Made by a program: the position numbers and the translations under genes. Shown here piece by piece: positions 1 to 11,337 of a DNA stretch of 64,000 nucleotides. Position 1 is the stretch's first letter, and every line of letters starts with the position of its first letter. Below the pieces are notes generated by a model. It saw nothing but the letters and a program-made list of their open reading frames with translations. It did no database searches and was not told the DNA's origin. This DNA comes from Tanytarsus gracilentus (lineage: Eukaryota; Arthropoda; Insecta; Diptera; Chironomidae), in contig JAXRKN010000029.1 of the NCBI GenBank assembly GCA_038502055.1, positions 144,001-208,000 on the forward strand. Direction: 5' to 3'.

Positions 1-155
1 ACTGATGATATTGAATTTCACTTTTTTTTTAATAACAATTGTTTTGGTTACTTTGAGAGTTTCAGATACACTGTTACCGTCAAGGCATATCTTAAACTTT
101 TAAGGGCTAAAAGAATACAGTGAGTTAAGCGCATAGAGAAGATAGCGGTGATGAA

Positions 156-3100
156 TCACGGGCAGCCACATTCTTCGACTACCATTTTGGGTAAATCTCG
201 TTTGATGATTTCCGATCCATCCGGCCCAAAATAAATCAACGACATGCTCGAGAATTTCAAGGGAGCACAACAAAGCTGATTACCGTTTAGTTTGTTATAC
301 TTACGAACTTCATCAAAAACGTGAGAGTAAAAAGTGAGGAGAGTGTCGGGTGTTCGTCTAACACCACTGTCACAATCACCACGACAATAGTTTGCATAGT
401 AACCGGGCGGCGCAATAATCCAATCATCCCAGCCGAGAGTCTTGAAGCTCACATAAAAACGTTGCTTACAGCATTGACTTTTACCTGCTTGCGAGCAATC
501 TATCGCGCGTCTTTTTGTCCTTTTAATCAAGTCCGGCTCAATGTGCAACACCAAAAATGGCGTTTCTCTTGCACTGTGCTGCTTTAATCTTTTCTCCTCT
601 GTCGGCATGTAAATTTTAATATTGCGTCCAATACAGCCCGAACAATCAACGAGAACTTCTAGTCTATTGTGAAAATTTGAGCTGTACCACTTTTGAACTA
701 GAGCTGTAATGTCAATCTTTTGCCATCCCAATTGATTCAATGACAACTGCTTCGAAGTGCTATATTCCATGCGTTCGTCGAAAGCCTACAAAGAAAACTG
801 TAAAAATTGTTTGCTTTTAAGTTAATAATTTACCTCATCGACTTCGTCAGCATCAGAGTTTAAGGTTGTGCGATTGCTGCCCCGAACGTGAAATATCCAC
901 AAGGTTACGTTCTGTTTTATGGGACTTGTATAATTGCTAAATTCCTTGCTTGCCTTATGCCTTTCCTCATTACTATCACTTTTGATATGATCATCATCAT
1001 CATAACTATCATTAATGATATGGTTGTCAAAATTATGATTATAACTATAACGACCGCTATTCTTTTTCCGTCGCCTCCTACGCTTGGTGAGCGTCTGATT
1101 GTGGTCAACTTCTGATGGTTTTGTATTTACAAGCGTCCGTCCATTACGTACATTGTTATGATGCTGTCTTCGAGGACTGTGCGTCTCATGACCTACCCTC
1201 ACCCAAAGTGTGGCCATCCGAATTTTAAGCTTCGCGTTTGGTTGTGTTTGATTATCGATTGCTGTCGAAAATGACAAGATGTGATGAGAATTTATGCGCT
1301 GACCTGGATCAAGATAAGAATGAAAAAATAAGTTTTAATACTTTTTTTTGTTTAAGTGCAAACTATAAAATTCATAATGCAATTCATTTTTATAGTTCCA
1401 TTCGAAATTTGACGTTTTAAAATCATCAGATGAGGTTACAGTCACGTTCGGGCGTTGAAGGAAATGAAGAAAAGAAATTTATAATTTCTTGTGTACATCT
1501 TAATAGATAGATAGATAGATAGATGACAAAGAGGTAGCGACACAGGACTTAACCAGGATGGACGCAAACCATGCAGAACTCCAAAGATTTCTCTTAAGAA
1601 TAGAGTATAAATACCCCTTTTTCCCCTCAACAGCAGGTGTCCCCGCGGGAATCGCCTACCTCGGGAGCTGCAACACACATCTTGAGAAAGACGTGAATGA
1701 CGATCGAACAACCCCTCTTCGTAGTTATGAATAAAACGTTATAGACGTCCGGCAATGAGAACATACGATCCGGACGTTGTTACCCATAACGGAGATAATA
1801 ACAGCTGTACACAGTCTTGTAGTCGCTCATTGAGTGTTTCCAACGAAGCACAGCCTCAACTGAATCTTACTATAATTTCTTGTGTACATCTTAATCATGA
1901 TTAATTCTGGAAATTTCGTATAACTGCATCGGACTTTTTTTTCGGAATATTTTATAATCATTTTTTGAAACGTTTAATTTTTGTTAAATCATTTTTTATT
2001 TAAAAAATTAAAAATCATCGCGTACCCATTACCCACTTGTTCTACACTGCATTTACTCTCAATATTTTCTCTCTCTTTAACAAGAACTCAAGCGCTTAAG
2101 AGAGTGTCGATTGCAAGGTGTCTCCCACCCCCCAAAATTTGAGAAGACAAAATGCTCATGGCGTATGTCCAAGGACACTGTTCAATTTTTTCTTCTCTGA
2201 GAAAGATTTTCTTCTACACCATCGCACCGAAGAAAATGAGAGAGAGAAAGGACATGAAGTTAAAATGTGGCACTGTGTGCGAAAACGACGTCGCGGTGGA
2301 GCCGAAAACAATCGATCACGTCTAGCTCAGTGAAAAGGAGCATCCAATTGTGTACACATTAATCCACTCTGAAAATCTTTCTCGCGAAACTTTTTTTTTT
2401 ATGAATTTTTTTGAAAATCAAATTTTTCTAAATAATTTTGAGAAAATTTTGACCATGACACAGTATCTTAAGCCACGTTGGTGAACAAACATTTCGCATA
2501 TATCGATTACCGTTTGTGCCAGTGTATATGTTCCTTAAAAAACTACTCGAGAGAAGGAAAATCGTAAACTTGGCGTCCACGTGCTTTTAAGATGTCTGTT
2601 TTTCATAAGCGGTAAAGTGAATCATCAGCTTTGAATCGTCCGGCTATTAAATTGCAAGCATCACAAATGATTTATTAATTGGCACGATAAGTTATCTTAC
2701 AACCACAAATTATCGTCCAATTGTCCAATAAATGACGAAATAAATCTCAGTACAATTTTTTTTATGAATTATGTGTGACGCAAATGGAGCTTTCGAGATT
2801 TTTAATTGAGATTACAATATTTGCTTCGAGCTTTTCTCGAACGAGAACAAATTGAAATTCAATTTGCGGCCATTCATTAGAAAAATTTTCACCCACCCTA
2901 GAAAAATCCGCAATGTTTTTTTTCATGTGTACAATTGGAGCAGACTTTTATCTTGTGCGAACGACATTTGTGAGTTGATTGCAAACTCAATTATGAAGCA
3001 GAAATTTAATTTTTTAACTTTAAAATATTTCATGTACATCTTTAAAAGTTTTTGTTATTCAGAGTGGCACAAAAACATTAAAAGGCTACAGTGACAGAAT

Positions 3101-5071
3101 AATAAAATAGCATAAATAAATGGTGAGCACTACACACATTGTAGTCGAGTTTAATGCCAAGAAATAGTGTGCCATAGTCAAGGAAATGAATTTTATTTAA
3201 ATACAAACTTTCATTCGTTATTTTGTATGCAATCAATTAGTTAAATAAAATGTAGTTGTGACCTGGATAAAGACACGACGAGATTTAACGGTTAAAGTTC
3301 AAATTTTGAATGTGAATTCACTCTGAGTTGTTGCCACCCTGCTAAAAACGTGAAATTTTATTTATTATTTTTAAATCCTAACTATTATTCAAATTAGCGA
3401 TTTGTAACAAAATTTAGGAATTAATTTGTGACTCAATTAAACTTTAATTCAAAAAAAAAAGTTTAAATTACGATATAAGAAAAATCAATTTTCGTAACGG
3501 TTCTTAATTTTTTAAACCATCGAGGTTGAAATTCAATTTTCGTAACGGATTTTAATTTTTTAAACCATCGAGGTTGAAATTCAAAAGAGCCTTTTGTGTC
3601 TTTATCCAGATTATGTGACATTTTTGCAATCGCTCGTAATTTTTATTATTCCATTCTGATGCTTTTAGCTGATAGAGAAAGTACTAATTGAAACTGTCTG
3701 CGTGCATTATTCACTTGCACATGTGTAACACTACTTGAGAAGGAAGAAAAAATGATGAGTGGTATCTAGACGTCTAGCTTGAAGGGGATTAATTAGCCAT
3801 GTTGACTTTATAGAAACTATATGTGTAATGCTGTCCAAACAAATGATGAATAATGCCAGAGAGTAAATGAAATTGCGAGCAGCAAACAAACAAAAAAGTT
3901 TAATGTCATATCTCTCCCGTTTTTACAATGAAAAAAGCTTACAGAGAGAGCGTGTGTGACAAATTGCAGTAATCTTGGCGGCCACACTCGGCCATTTATA
4001 TATTTTCTTCAAGTAAATTAAAAAGTCCTGCTTCCAAAAATTTCGCCGCGCAGAGAGTGAGGAGAAAGTAAAAGGAGTATGGGACGCGAAGGATGTCATT
4101 CAACTCTGGACTCTTTTTGATGCTGCTGCCACGCTGTCCCTCTTTCCAACAACTCTCTCATTCTTAGCATCAAAATGTCCATTTTACACAATTTTGGCAA
4201 CTGCCAGTGCCAAAAAAACGATTTTTTTCCTTCTCCCGCTTTAAGCTTCCTTATTCATTGCTGCTCTGTGTGCGACAATGCAAAGATGATAAAATTCTCG
4301 AAAAAAAAAATTACATTTTCATACCCGAGTCTTAGAGAGACAAAACTCACCTTTTTCAGCAAACGAAATAATTTCCTTCGTCTTTCCATAAAAATCATCA
4401 ATTTCAGAATCCTCATCTGCATCTTTCTCGTCATGTTTGCTTTCATTTTTAAGATGCTGCAAGCTTTCCGCATCAAAATTATCGGATTGCATCATCATCA
4501 TTGAGTTCTTAAAGTCAGATGCGCCGGCTCTATCGAGTGTGTCGAGGATGAATTGCTTTGGAATGGAGCTTTTCACATTTGGCTTTTCGCTGAGATTGAG
4601 CTTTAGCAGAATCTGCTGCTTAATCGCCTCGAGACGATTGTGATCGCTCAGTTGGCGAATTTCTTTTTCGGTTTGAATCGATTTCCTTGTCGTCGAATCG
4701 ACTTTGCGTGAAAATTCCGAACTCAGGAGGTTCTTATTGATGTGCTCGAGGGTGTCGCCAAGACAATTTGCACAATATGAAGGATACTCGTATTCACTAT
4801 CGATCACCTCTTGGAGCTTACTGTCTGGCTGCTCCAATTTGAGTTGTTCCGAGTGCACACGCTGCAGCTGTATTTGAAGTTCACGCTGCATCTGTAGCAA
4901 GTCATTTTCGCGTTGCTGAAGTGCGAGCTTCTGTTTCTTTCGCAACTCGTGCACATCATCCGCCTCAATTGTGTGCATAAAAACGAGACAAAGTAAAAGC
5001 GTGCACAATTTAAAGGCGCTGAACATTGCAAGATTTCGTTGAAAATTCATTGATTCTATAATTCTTTCCAC
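156..5071 (-). CDS. Actbeta: Activin-beta, TGF-beta superfamily ligand (3 exons)
   Basis: This is a secreted activin/TGF-beta ligand, made as a precursor that signals through type I/II receptor kinases and Smad2-type effectors. The exons are 4351-5071, 834-1261 and 156-785. Donors GTGAGT and GTAAAT and matching acceptors keep phase 1 and phase 0, giving 592 aa. Residues about 16-37 form a signal peptide after alternative Met 1, 8 or 16. The prodomain carries the typical block around RLEAIKQQILLKLNLSE. RTKR (residues 472-475) is the furin-type site. The mature part has nine cysteines in the activin spacing (QCC, YCRGDC, QLCC) and ends ECGCP. Exon 2 adds an unusual Arg- then Asp/His-rich insert (residues about 299-345) between two prodomain strands (ATLWVRV and VTLWIFHV). 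The 3.1 kb intron holds a retroelement and other repeats. The start codon is uncertain, while family and cysteine pattern are firm. Confidence 0.93.
1480..1895 (-). mobile_element. Short non-LTR retroelement copy with 25-bp target duplication
   Basis: Positions 1480-1504 and 1871-1895 are identical 25-mers, a long target-site duplication. The 366-bp insert between them starts with an AGAT tetranucleotide run, read as the 3' tail of a minus-strand copy. It is clearly related to the tail-proximal 374 bp of the element at 32428-34009; both share GGTAGCGACACAG near the tail and GAGTGTTTCCAAC near the far end. Either it is a 5'-truncated LINE or a SINE-like element. No complete reverse transcriptase reading frame is present. 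Confidence 0.8.
3263..3610. mobile_element. Candidate MITE with 14-bp perfect inverted ends
   Basis: CTGGATAAAGACAC at 3263-3276 is repeated in exact inverted form at 3597-3610. The roughly 350-bp interior is AT-rich and contains a direct duplication. No target duplication could be defined, so element status is tentative. Confidence 0.45.
3486..3581. repeat. Two-copy 48-bp tandem repeat
   Basis: A unit beginning TCAATTTTCGTAACGG and ending near CATCGAGGTTGAAAT occurs twice in a row with period 48. It is nearly identical and lies in the activin-beta intron. Confidence 0.7.
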
Positions 5072-6889
5072 TTTCTATTTCTTTTATAACAACTTTAATT
5101 GGCTTTTGCTTTTCACTAGTATTTTTATTAATATTATTATTATTATTATAATGACTAATTGTGAATTTATTCATTTCCCTATCTAAATCGATGCAAAAGT
5201 TGAGATGTAGCACGATGCTTCCTTAAGCTAATTTTATTGAATCGTGTCTCTTGAATCTTTAAATATTGCTCAAACTTCTTATGATACTTTTAAAGAGTTG
5301 TTTTTTAATTATTGGTTAACATTTGACATGTGACACTTTTTAAACTTTTAGATGTAAATTTTCGGTGGGCTATTTTTTATTATATTTTTAATTGTAATCC
5401 AAAAAAAAGGGTTAATCCATAATAGTTTTGTGTTGAATTGACATATTCCACTTTAATCCAAGTCTTGCATGCGAAGAAAATTTAAGCTCACTCTTTATTA
5501 AAATTTACTTGAAATCACCAAAAATATTTGCAGTCTTCCGTAATGTTTATTGTCGTAATTCATTTTTGCTTTTAATTAATTAGTTTTATAGCTTTTAAGA
5601 GCAAAACTTTTTTGGTGTTATCAGTTCAAAGGAGCAAAATGTTATGACAGCACTTTTCTCCTCGCCGGTTTCTTGTCTTTTTTTTGCTCTCTATTTTTTC
5701 GCTCTGCTTTTTTTCCAATGTTTTACCACCCACCTCCACTCATAAGATTGTGGTAGAGACCGGCAAAAAAAAATCGCACAAACACTTACGTACACTATTG
5801 CATTTTAATGTCCTCGTCGCGTGGTTGCTCTATGTCCTATGTCTCTAGCCTCCCATGCGGCCCACAAATTGAGTATTTTTCTCGAAAAATTTGAATTTTC
5901 TCTGTCGGCAGATTTTATGATAATTGAAAGGCGAAATAAGTTTTTTTGCTTTCAACTAGACTAAAATTGATTTTTCTTCTTTTTCGCTTGAAAATTTGTG
6001 ATTATAAAATTGCTCACTCTCAAAAAATTTATCGATTGTGCACTTAAATCGTTTTTATTGTCGACTTTCCTGTTGTTATAATTGTAAAATTTTAATAATT
6101 TGCTTAAAACGTTTTTTAAAAGTATTTTTACCGTGAATAGTAAGTAAAAATATTTTTTTTAAATTCTTATAAAAAACTGTTGGTTAATTATTTTTTTAAG
6201 GCTTTTAGATTTCCATTTGCTAAAGTTTTTTTCCTCGAAAAATTAACTTTTCTCCATCGTAATGAGTTAATCTTAAGGCTTAGACTTTGTGTCTCCTTCT
6301 CAAACACTTTTATAAAATTTGGCAGTTATTGGATTTTCAGATTATTTTTTTTGCACTACTATCTAACACGCTGCTTTTCTCACTAAATAATCCAAAACGA
6401 GGAAATTTGAGGGTATATTTTTCAAAGTTATCCAAAGTTGCTAAAGTTCTTCCGGCTCGCGAACTGAGAGCTTTTCCATTTTTAGATGTTAACACAATGA
6501 GCTTCGATTTCGAACTGAAAAGATTTTTGTCAGTTCTTTTTCTCATGCAACTTCGTTGTCTATAACATCCCACCCCTTTTCTCGCTCATCCCTCGCACAA
6601 AAATTATGAAAAACTATTTTTTGAGCATCTCCGTCTGGCACTTTTTTAACCTCACACTCCTCTGTCTAGAATTTTTTTTCCGTTCTCTTCGCATCGAATT
6701 TTACGCTCTCGAATAAAAATCCCGCTCTTTTTGCATTGAGAATTTATTTGATTTTTCTTTCATAAAATTTTTGAAACGGCTTAAAATTTTGAATTTTTTT
6801 GTGCGAGTTCAAATTTTTGAAACGGGCTGAAATTATTAATAAAAAAAAGTTAGTGTAATCAACTAAAATAATTTTTATTAATCTTAAAA
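5072..6889. other. Intergenic region between activin-beta and Cib2
   Basis: This is the upstream flank of activin-beta and the downstream flank of Cib2. It is AT-rich with T-runs. A 30-bp stretch at 6801-6830 (GTGCGAGTTC...GAAACGGGCTGA) recurs at 8190-8219. No coding exon was seen. Confidence 0.5.
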
Positions 6890-7707
6890 TTAAGCGAAAG
6901 AAATGTGGGTCTGAAATAAAGCAGGTGAGATCGATAGGCTTGGGACGAGAAAGATTTTGTGCTCAGCACTTAGTTTATGAGTTGATTATAGCCGGATGCG
7001 AAATGAGCTGCAAAGAGAAAAAAATTGATGAGTCAGTAAAGAAAAATTATCAATACGAACTTAGTGAAATCCGACGATTTATCGATGACATGCTCAAACT
7101 CCGCAAAGCTCAATGAACCATCGTCATCCAAGTCCGCCTCATCTAAAATATTCTGTATCAGCTGCTCCATGTCCATATCACTAAACTGATTGAATCCAAT
7201 CAACCTCTGAATGACTTGCTTTAAATCGTTTTTACTCAGCATATCATCGCTGTCGAAATCAAAAATTCGAAAAGCATGTTCAGCTTTGACACTCTTCGGT
7301 GCTTGGTCACTGAAAACTGACATCATGTCGAGATAATCTTCGAAAGTACAATCACCATCGCCGGATGAGGAGAAGACGTGACAGATGCGATCAGCGAATG
7401 GATTACACACTAAAATTATGAAAGTGTAATTTAAAATAAATAAAAGCCTTTTTACTTACTCAACTCAGGAATTGAGATCATTTTTGAAAATGATAACTTT
7501 GCATTTTTATTATGATTAACTTTTTCAGGTGAAATAGTTTTAAACTTTTCGTGAGCTCTGTAGGAAATTACAAAATAATTTTATTTTAATTGCACAATAA
7601 AAAAAATTTCTTAAGACTCACAATAAAATCTCTTTTCTTGTGAAATAAGTCAAATCTTCGTAATCCCGGAGCTCATCTTCCGTGAACTGAGAAGGTGTGT
7701 TGCCCAT
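6890..7707 (-). CDS. Cib2: Calcium and integrin-binding family member 2 (4 exons)
   Basis: This is an EF-hand calcium sensor of the CIB family. CIB proteins bind integrin tails, and CIB2 is needed for sensory transduction in animals. The exons are 7622-7707, 7460-7557, 7057-7409 and 6890-6910, giving 185 aa against 187 in human CIB2. The protein begins MGNTPSQFTEDEL with an N-terminal Gly 2 suited to myristoylation. The middle carries PELMCNPFADRI and TFEDYLDMMSVF. The last EF loop DLDDDGSLSFAE is canonical, and the preceding one (DFDSDDMLSKND) has Asp at position 12. The 7-codon last exon (ending THISFA) replaces an in-frame read-through ending FVLIIFLY. It is preferred because it matches the family's short C-terminus and is followed by AATAAA on that strand, but its donor (GTATTG) is weak. 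Confidence 0.88.
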
Positions 7708-8363
7708 TATCCGAAAATTTTCTAGTAAAACTAAAAATTATTTTGTTTTCAGAGAAAAAAAATTTTCTTTTGATTTTCAAGTCAAGTGCCCCTTTAGGTC
7801 GGGGTAGTTTGGCAATGATGTAAAGGAAAAAATTTATTAATGTTTGACAAAATTCAAATTTTTTAATCTAAACTCGAAAAAAAGTTTCAAAAATCATTTT
7901 TCATATTTTTTGTCACGTCACTAGAAAATTATTTATTTTTTAAAACATTTTTTGGTTTTTATGAGAACAGCTAACTTTGAATTGAATCATATAGAGGGTT
8001 AACTGACTTTTAAAAAACACTTGAACATACCTGAAGGGCTCGAAACTGAAAAAAATTATTTAAAATTATTGGCTCAATTAATTAAGAAAAATTTTACATA
8101 TTCGAGAGTTTTTGCAATAGAAATATTAAATGTATTTTGAGGGGTGTTATAAAAAAAATAGCAAGAAAATTAAAATTTTGAAATTTTTTGTGCGAGTTCA
8201 AAATTTTGAAACGGGCTGAGACGTCTTAATTTGGTTTAGGATATTTTTTGAATTTTTACCGATTTTTTTGAACCGAAAAGCTTCGCTTTTAACTTATTTT
8301 AATTTTTAATTTAAGGAGTAACAAAAACAAAAATAAATGTGTGCCATTGATGTCCATTTCTCT
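7708..8363. other. Non-coding flank upstream of Cib2
   Basis: This stretch is AT-rich. It includes the second copy (8190-8219) of the 30-bp repeat seen at 6801-6830. No gene was recognised. Confidence 0.4.
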
Positions 8364-9237
8364 ATGGGGTACTAATCTAAGTCAGCGGAGCTATTGGAAA
8401 TGGCAATGCCGATTGCAGATCCACCTTGTTTGAATTGAGAATTTATTTAATTTCTCTTTCATAAAATTTAATATAAATAATTTTTTTTTGCAATTATAAA
8501 AATAAAATTTCTATCAAACATTTTTAATAAAAACATTGTTGATGAAAAGAGCGCGCGCTGCACAATAGAACACGCGTTGAGGGAGGCACCCACTCCAACT
8601 CTACAACCACAAACACATCTCGGAAAAACTTTTTTTTCGCTCGCATGTGGTGATGCAGGCTTGCTGGCGCCAGTGAGCGGGAACGTCTTCGGGAGAATCT
8701 TCTTCACCGCTCTGCTCTCTGGATTGCGTTTGTATTGCCTTAACATAATTTACTTTGAATTTGTTGCTGGAAAAGGCTTTGTTGCCAACTATTGTGTGTA
8801 ATTTTGATAGATTTTATTTGTGAGGAAGTTGTCTATGGATTGGTGCCAGTGGCATCGGAGAAAAATCTTTATGGCTTCATTTTAAGAGCTCAACGTTTAA
8901 ATTCTAATATTTAAATAAAAAACTTTTGTTATAAAAGAATTTTTATCAGTTTTTCATCTTTGCATCGTGAATCACATGAGTATGAAAATGTTGAGAGCGT
9001 TGAGGGATGAAAATTTACGAGCGTTACCGAAAGTATTTTGTGGAATTTTTTTAAAAAGTTTTAAAAGACCGTTCGAAATTCATCCACATCTTGACTTTAA
9101 ATAAAAACTTCAATTTCTGCTTAAGGAAAAAAAAAATTTAACTATTTTTTTATATTTGAAATTCAAAAAAAACAAGATGGGTCTGCAAACGGCGTTGCCA
9201 TTTCCAATAGCTCCGCTGTCTTAGATTAGTACCCCAT
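8364..9237. mobile_element. Inverted-repeat element with 67-bp arms
   Basis: The arm at 8364-8430 matches the reverse complement of 9171-9237, both 67 bp with about five mismatches. Each arm contains CAATAGCTCCGCT. The 740-bp interior has no gene; the ORFs there are short and unlike any family. It could be a foldback-type element or two inverted copies of one end. Confidence 0.6.
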
Positions 9238-10860
9238 AGTTCTGAAAAATGTACATTAGTGGCACTCCTGGTCGACACTCTTCAAAAATCATCAATGTCA
9301 ATCGATTCTAAATCCAATCACGAGTTCAACAATACCCATGAAGCCATAGTTCTAAAATATGGACATTAGTGGCACTCCTGGCCGGCCATGATGGACATTC
9401 TTCAAAAATCGTCAATGTCAATCGATTCCTGATGCAATGACGAGTTCAACGAGATACATGAAGCAATAGTTCTGAAAAAGGGAAATTAGTGGCACTCCTG
9501 GCCGTCCATGATGAACAATCCTCAAAAATCGTCAATGTCAATCAATTCCTGATGCAATGACGAGTTCAACGAGATACATGAAGCCACATAAGAGAAAATT
9601 TGTATGAAAAAGGACATTTTTGCACCCACGGACGGTCCTTGGAGGGTTTTCCCTGAAAAAAAATACTTTTTGCACAGCTAGAGCCAAAATCCGATCTTTA
9701 GCCACAAACCCGAGTCAAATCCAACTAGCTGTTCTTGAGATATGGCGTTCACTAAGATCGTGAGAAAGTAAGAAAGTGAGAAAGTAAGATGACTTAAATG
9801 GCTCTAACTCCTCGTAGGATCAACCGATTTCAAATCTGTTTCCACCAGTTTGTAGGGTTTGACTAGGCCTATCATTTGAGTATCAAGGTAGTGTCTTGGC
9901 ACTAGGGGCCGAAAACTGGTTTTGGAGAAATCCAAAATTAATATATAGCGGAGCTATAAAAGAAAAATTTAACAGTTTTTTTATATTTGAAATTCATAAC
10001 AAGATGGGTCTGAAGGGTTGATTTATGCTCCGCATGATTGTCTCTGTTGAATGGGATTAGTGGCTCTTTTAATCATGATGGTTCCTAAAAATCGTGATAT
10101 TGTGAGCTTCAGAATGAAGCAAAGTTCTGAAAAATGGCATTAGTGGCCTCTGGCGACCAGATCGACATTCCTCAAAAACTCAATGCATAATTTGTGAAGG
10201 GTCACGAATAAGAAGTAGTTCTAAAAAATGGCATTAGTGGCTCTGGGGAGGATGGCATTCCTCAAAACATGTATCGATTGTGTGAATGCAGTCAACGACA
10301 TAATGAAGCCATAGTTCTGAAAAAATGGCATTGGTGGCCTCTGGGGCCATGATGACTTCTTCTAAAATCGTCAGTTCCATTCGATTCCTGGTAAATTACG
10401 AGTTCAACGATACCCATGAAGCCATATAAGAGAAAATTTGTATGAAAAAGCATTTTTGCACCCACGGCGGTCCTTGGAGGGTCGTACCTCAAAACTAAAT
10501 ACTTCTTGCACAACTAGAACCAAAACCCGATCTTTAGCCACAAACCCGAATCAAATCCGACCAGCCGTTCTTGAGATATGCCGCCCACTAAGATCGTAAG
10601 AAAGTAAGAAAGTGAGAAAGTGAGAAAGTAAGATGACTTAAATGGCTCTAACTCCTCGTAGGAGCAACTGATTTCAAATCTGTTTTCGCCAGTTTGTAGG
10701 GTTTGGCTAGGCCTATCATTTGAGTATAAGTTTTGGTATTGCACAATGTAATGTCTTGGCACTAGGGGTCGAAAACAGGTTTTGGAAAAATCCAAAATTA
10801 ATATATAGCGGAGCTATAAAAAAGAAGTAAAATTTAACATTTTTTTATTTTTGAAATTCC
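9130..10860. repeat. Two tandem copies of an ~840-bp composite repeat
   Basis: Two consecutive units each begin near TTTAAC plus TATTTGAAATTC and contain degenerate satellite units (CACGAGTTCAACGATACCC, CCATGAAGCCATAG). Each continues through a block (9590-10010 and 10420-10860) with AAAGTAAGAAAGTGAGAAAG and ends ATATAGCGGAGCTATAAAAG. The left side carries ATAGCTCCGCT and the right side its inverse, AGCGGAGCTAT, suggesting mobile units inserted next to each other. The satellite part is related to that at 37.5-40.2 kb. Confidence 0.65.
9240..9600. repeat. Degenerate satellite array (about three ~125-bp units)
   Basis: The repeating signature is a TCAATGTCAATCGATTC-like core followed by GAGTTCAACGA and GAAGCCATAGTTCTGAAAA. 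Unlike the copies at 37.6-40.0 kb, these units carry frame-breaking changes, so they do not encode a continuous protein. Confidence 0.7.
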
Positions 10861-11337
10861 AAAAAAAAATAAGAAAAATTATCAACACACTAAATAAAAT
10901 TTTTACTTTGTAACTTTAACAGTTTACAAATTAACGTACATAATTTTTTCAAATTCTCTGTAAAATAGCACTATTTTTGAACTTAAAAACATTTCAAACT
11001 CAATTCTCCAAAAATTGTAGAGCTTTTATGCTTGATTTTCCGTCCGTGTGTCCTTTAGACCAAGATCTAACCTTCTAAGCCAACATCCACCTAGATCAAT
11101 CTTTTTAAATTTAGAAATATTTAATAACTGCTCAATTAAATTTAAAAATAATCCCAAACAAAAAAGTGGCGCAGCATGACCCACATTTTTTTTCATCAAT
11201 GTGTGTTTAATTTTTGAATGAATATAAACTGCGTAGTATTTATTTTCGTGTTATTCGTTCACTTGAAAAAGGAAAAAAATTAAAATTTAATTTAAAAGAA
11301 TCTCTTTGCTAAAACAAGCAATAAAAGCGATATAAAA

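Larger units (their letters stand above)
1262..4350 (-). other. Large first intron of the activin-beta gene
   Basis: This 3,089-bp intron lies between prodomain exons. It contains a retroelement insertion (1480-1895), a 14-bp inverted repeat pair (3263-3276 and 3597-3610) and a 48-bp duplication (3486-3581). Otherwise it is AT-rich sequence with no exon that I can support. Confidence 0.8.

Noticed and set aside
1505..1870. tRNA-derived SINE
   Set aside because: No A-box/B-box pair could be identified, and the shared segment with the 32.4-kb element fits a LINE tail equally well. Left as an unspecified non-LTR element.
2022..2052. Third relic of the GCGTAACCCACTTG element end
   Set aside because: GCGTACCCATTACCCACTTG has an insertion relative to the motif and the following sequence does not match, so it is likely chance.
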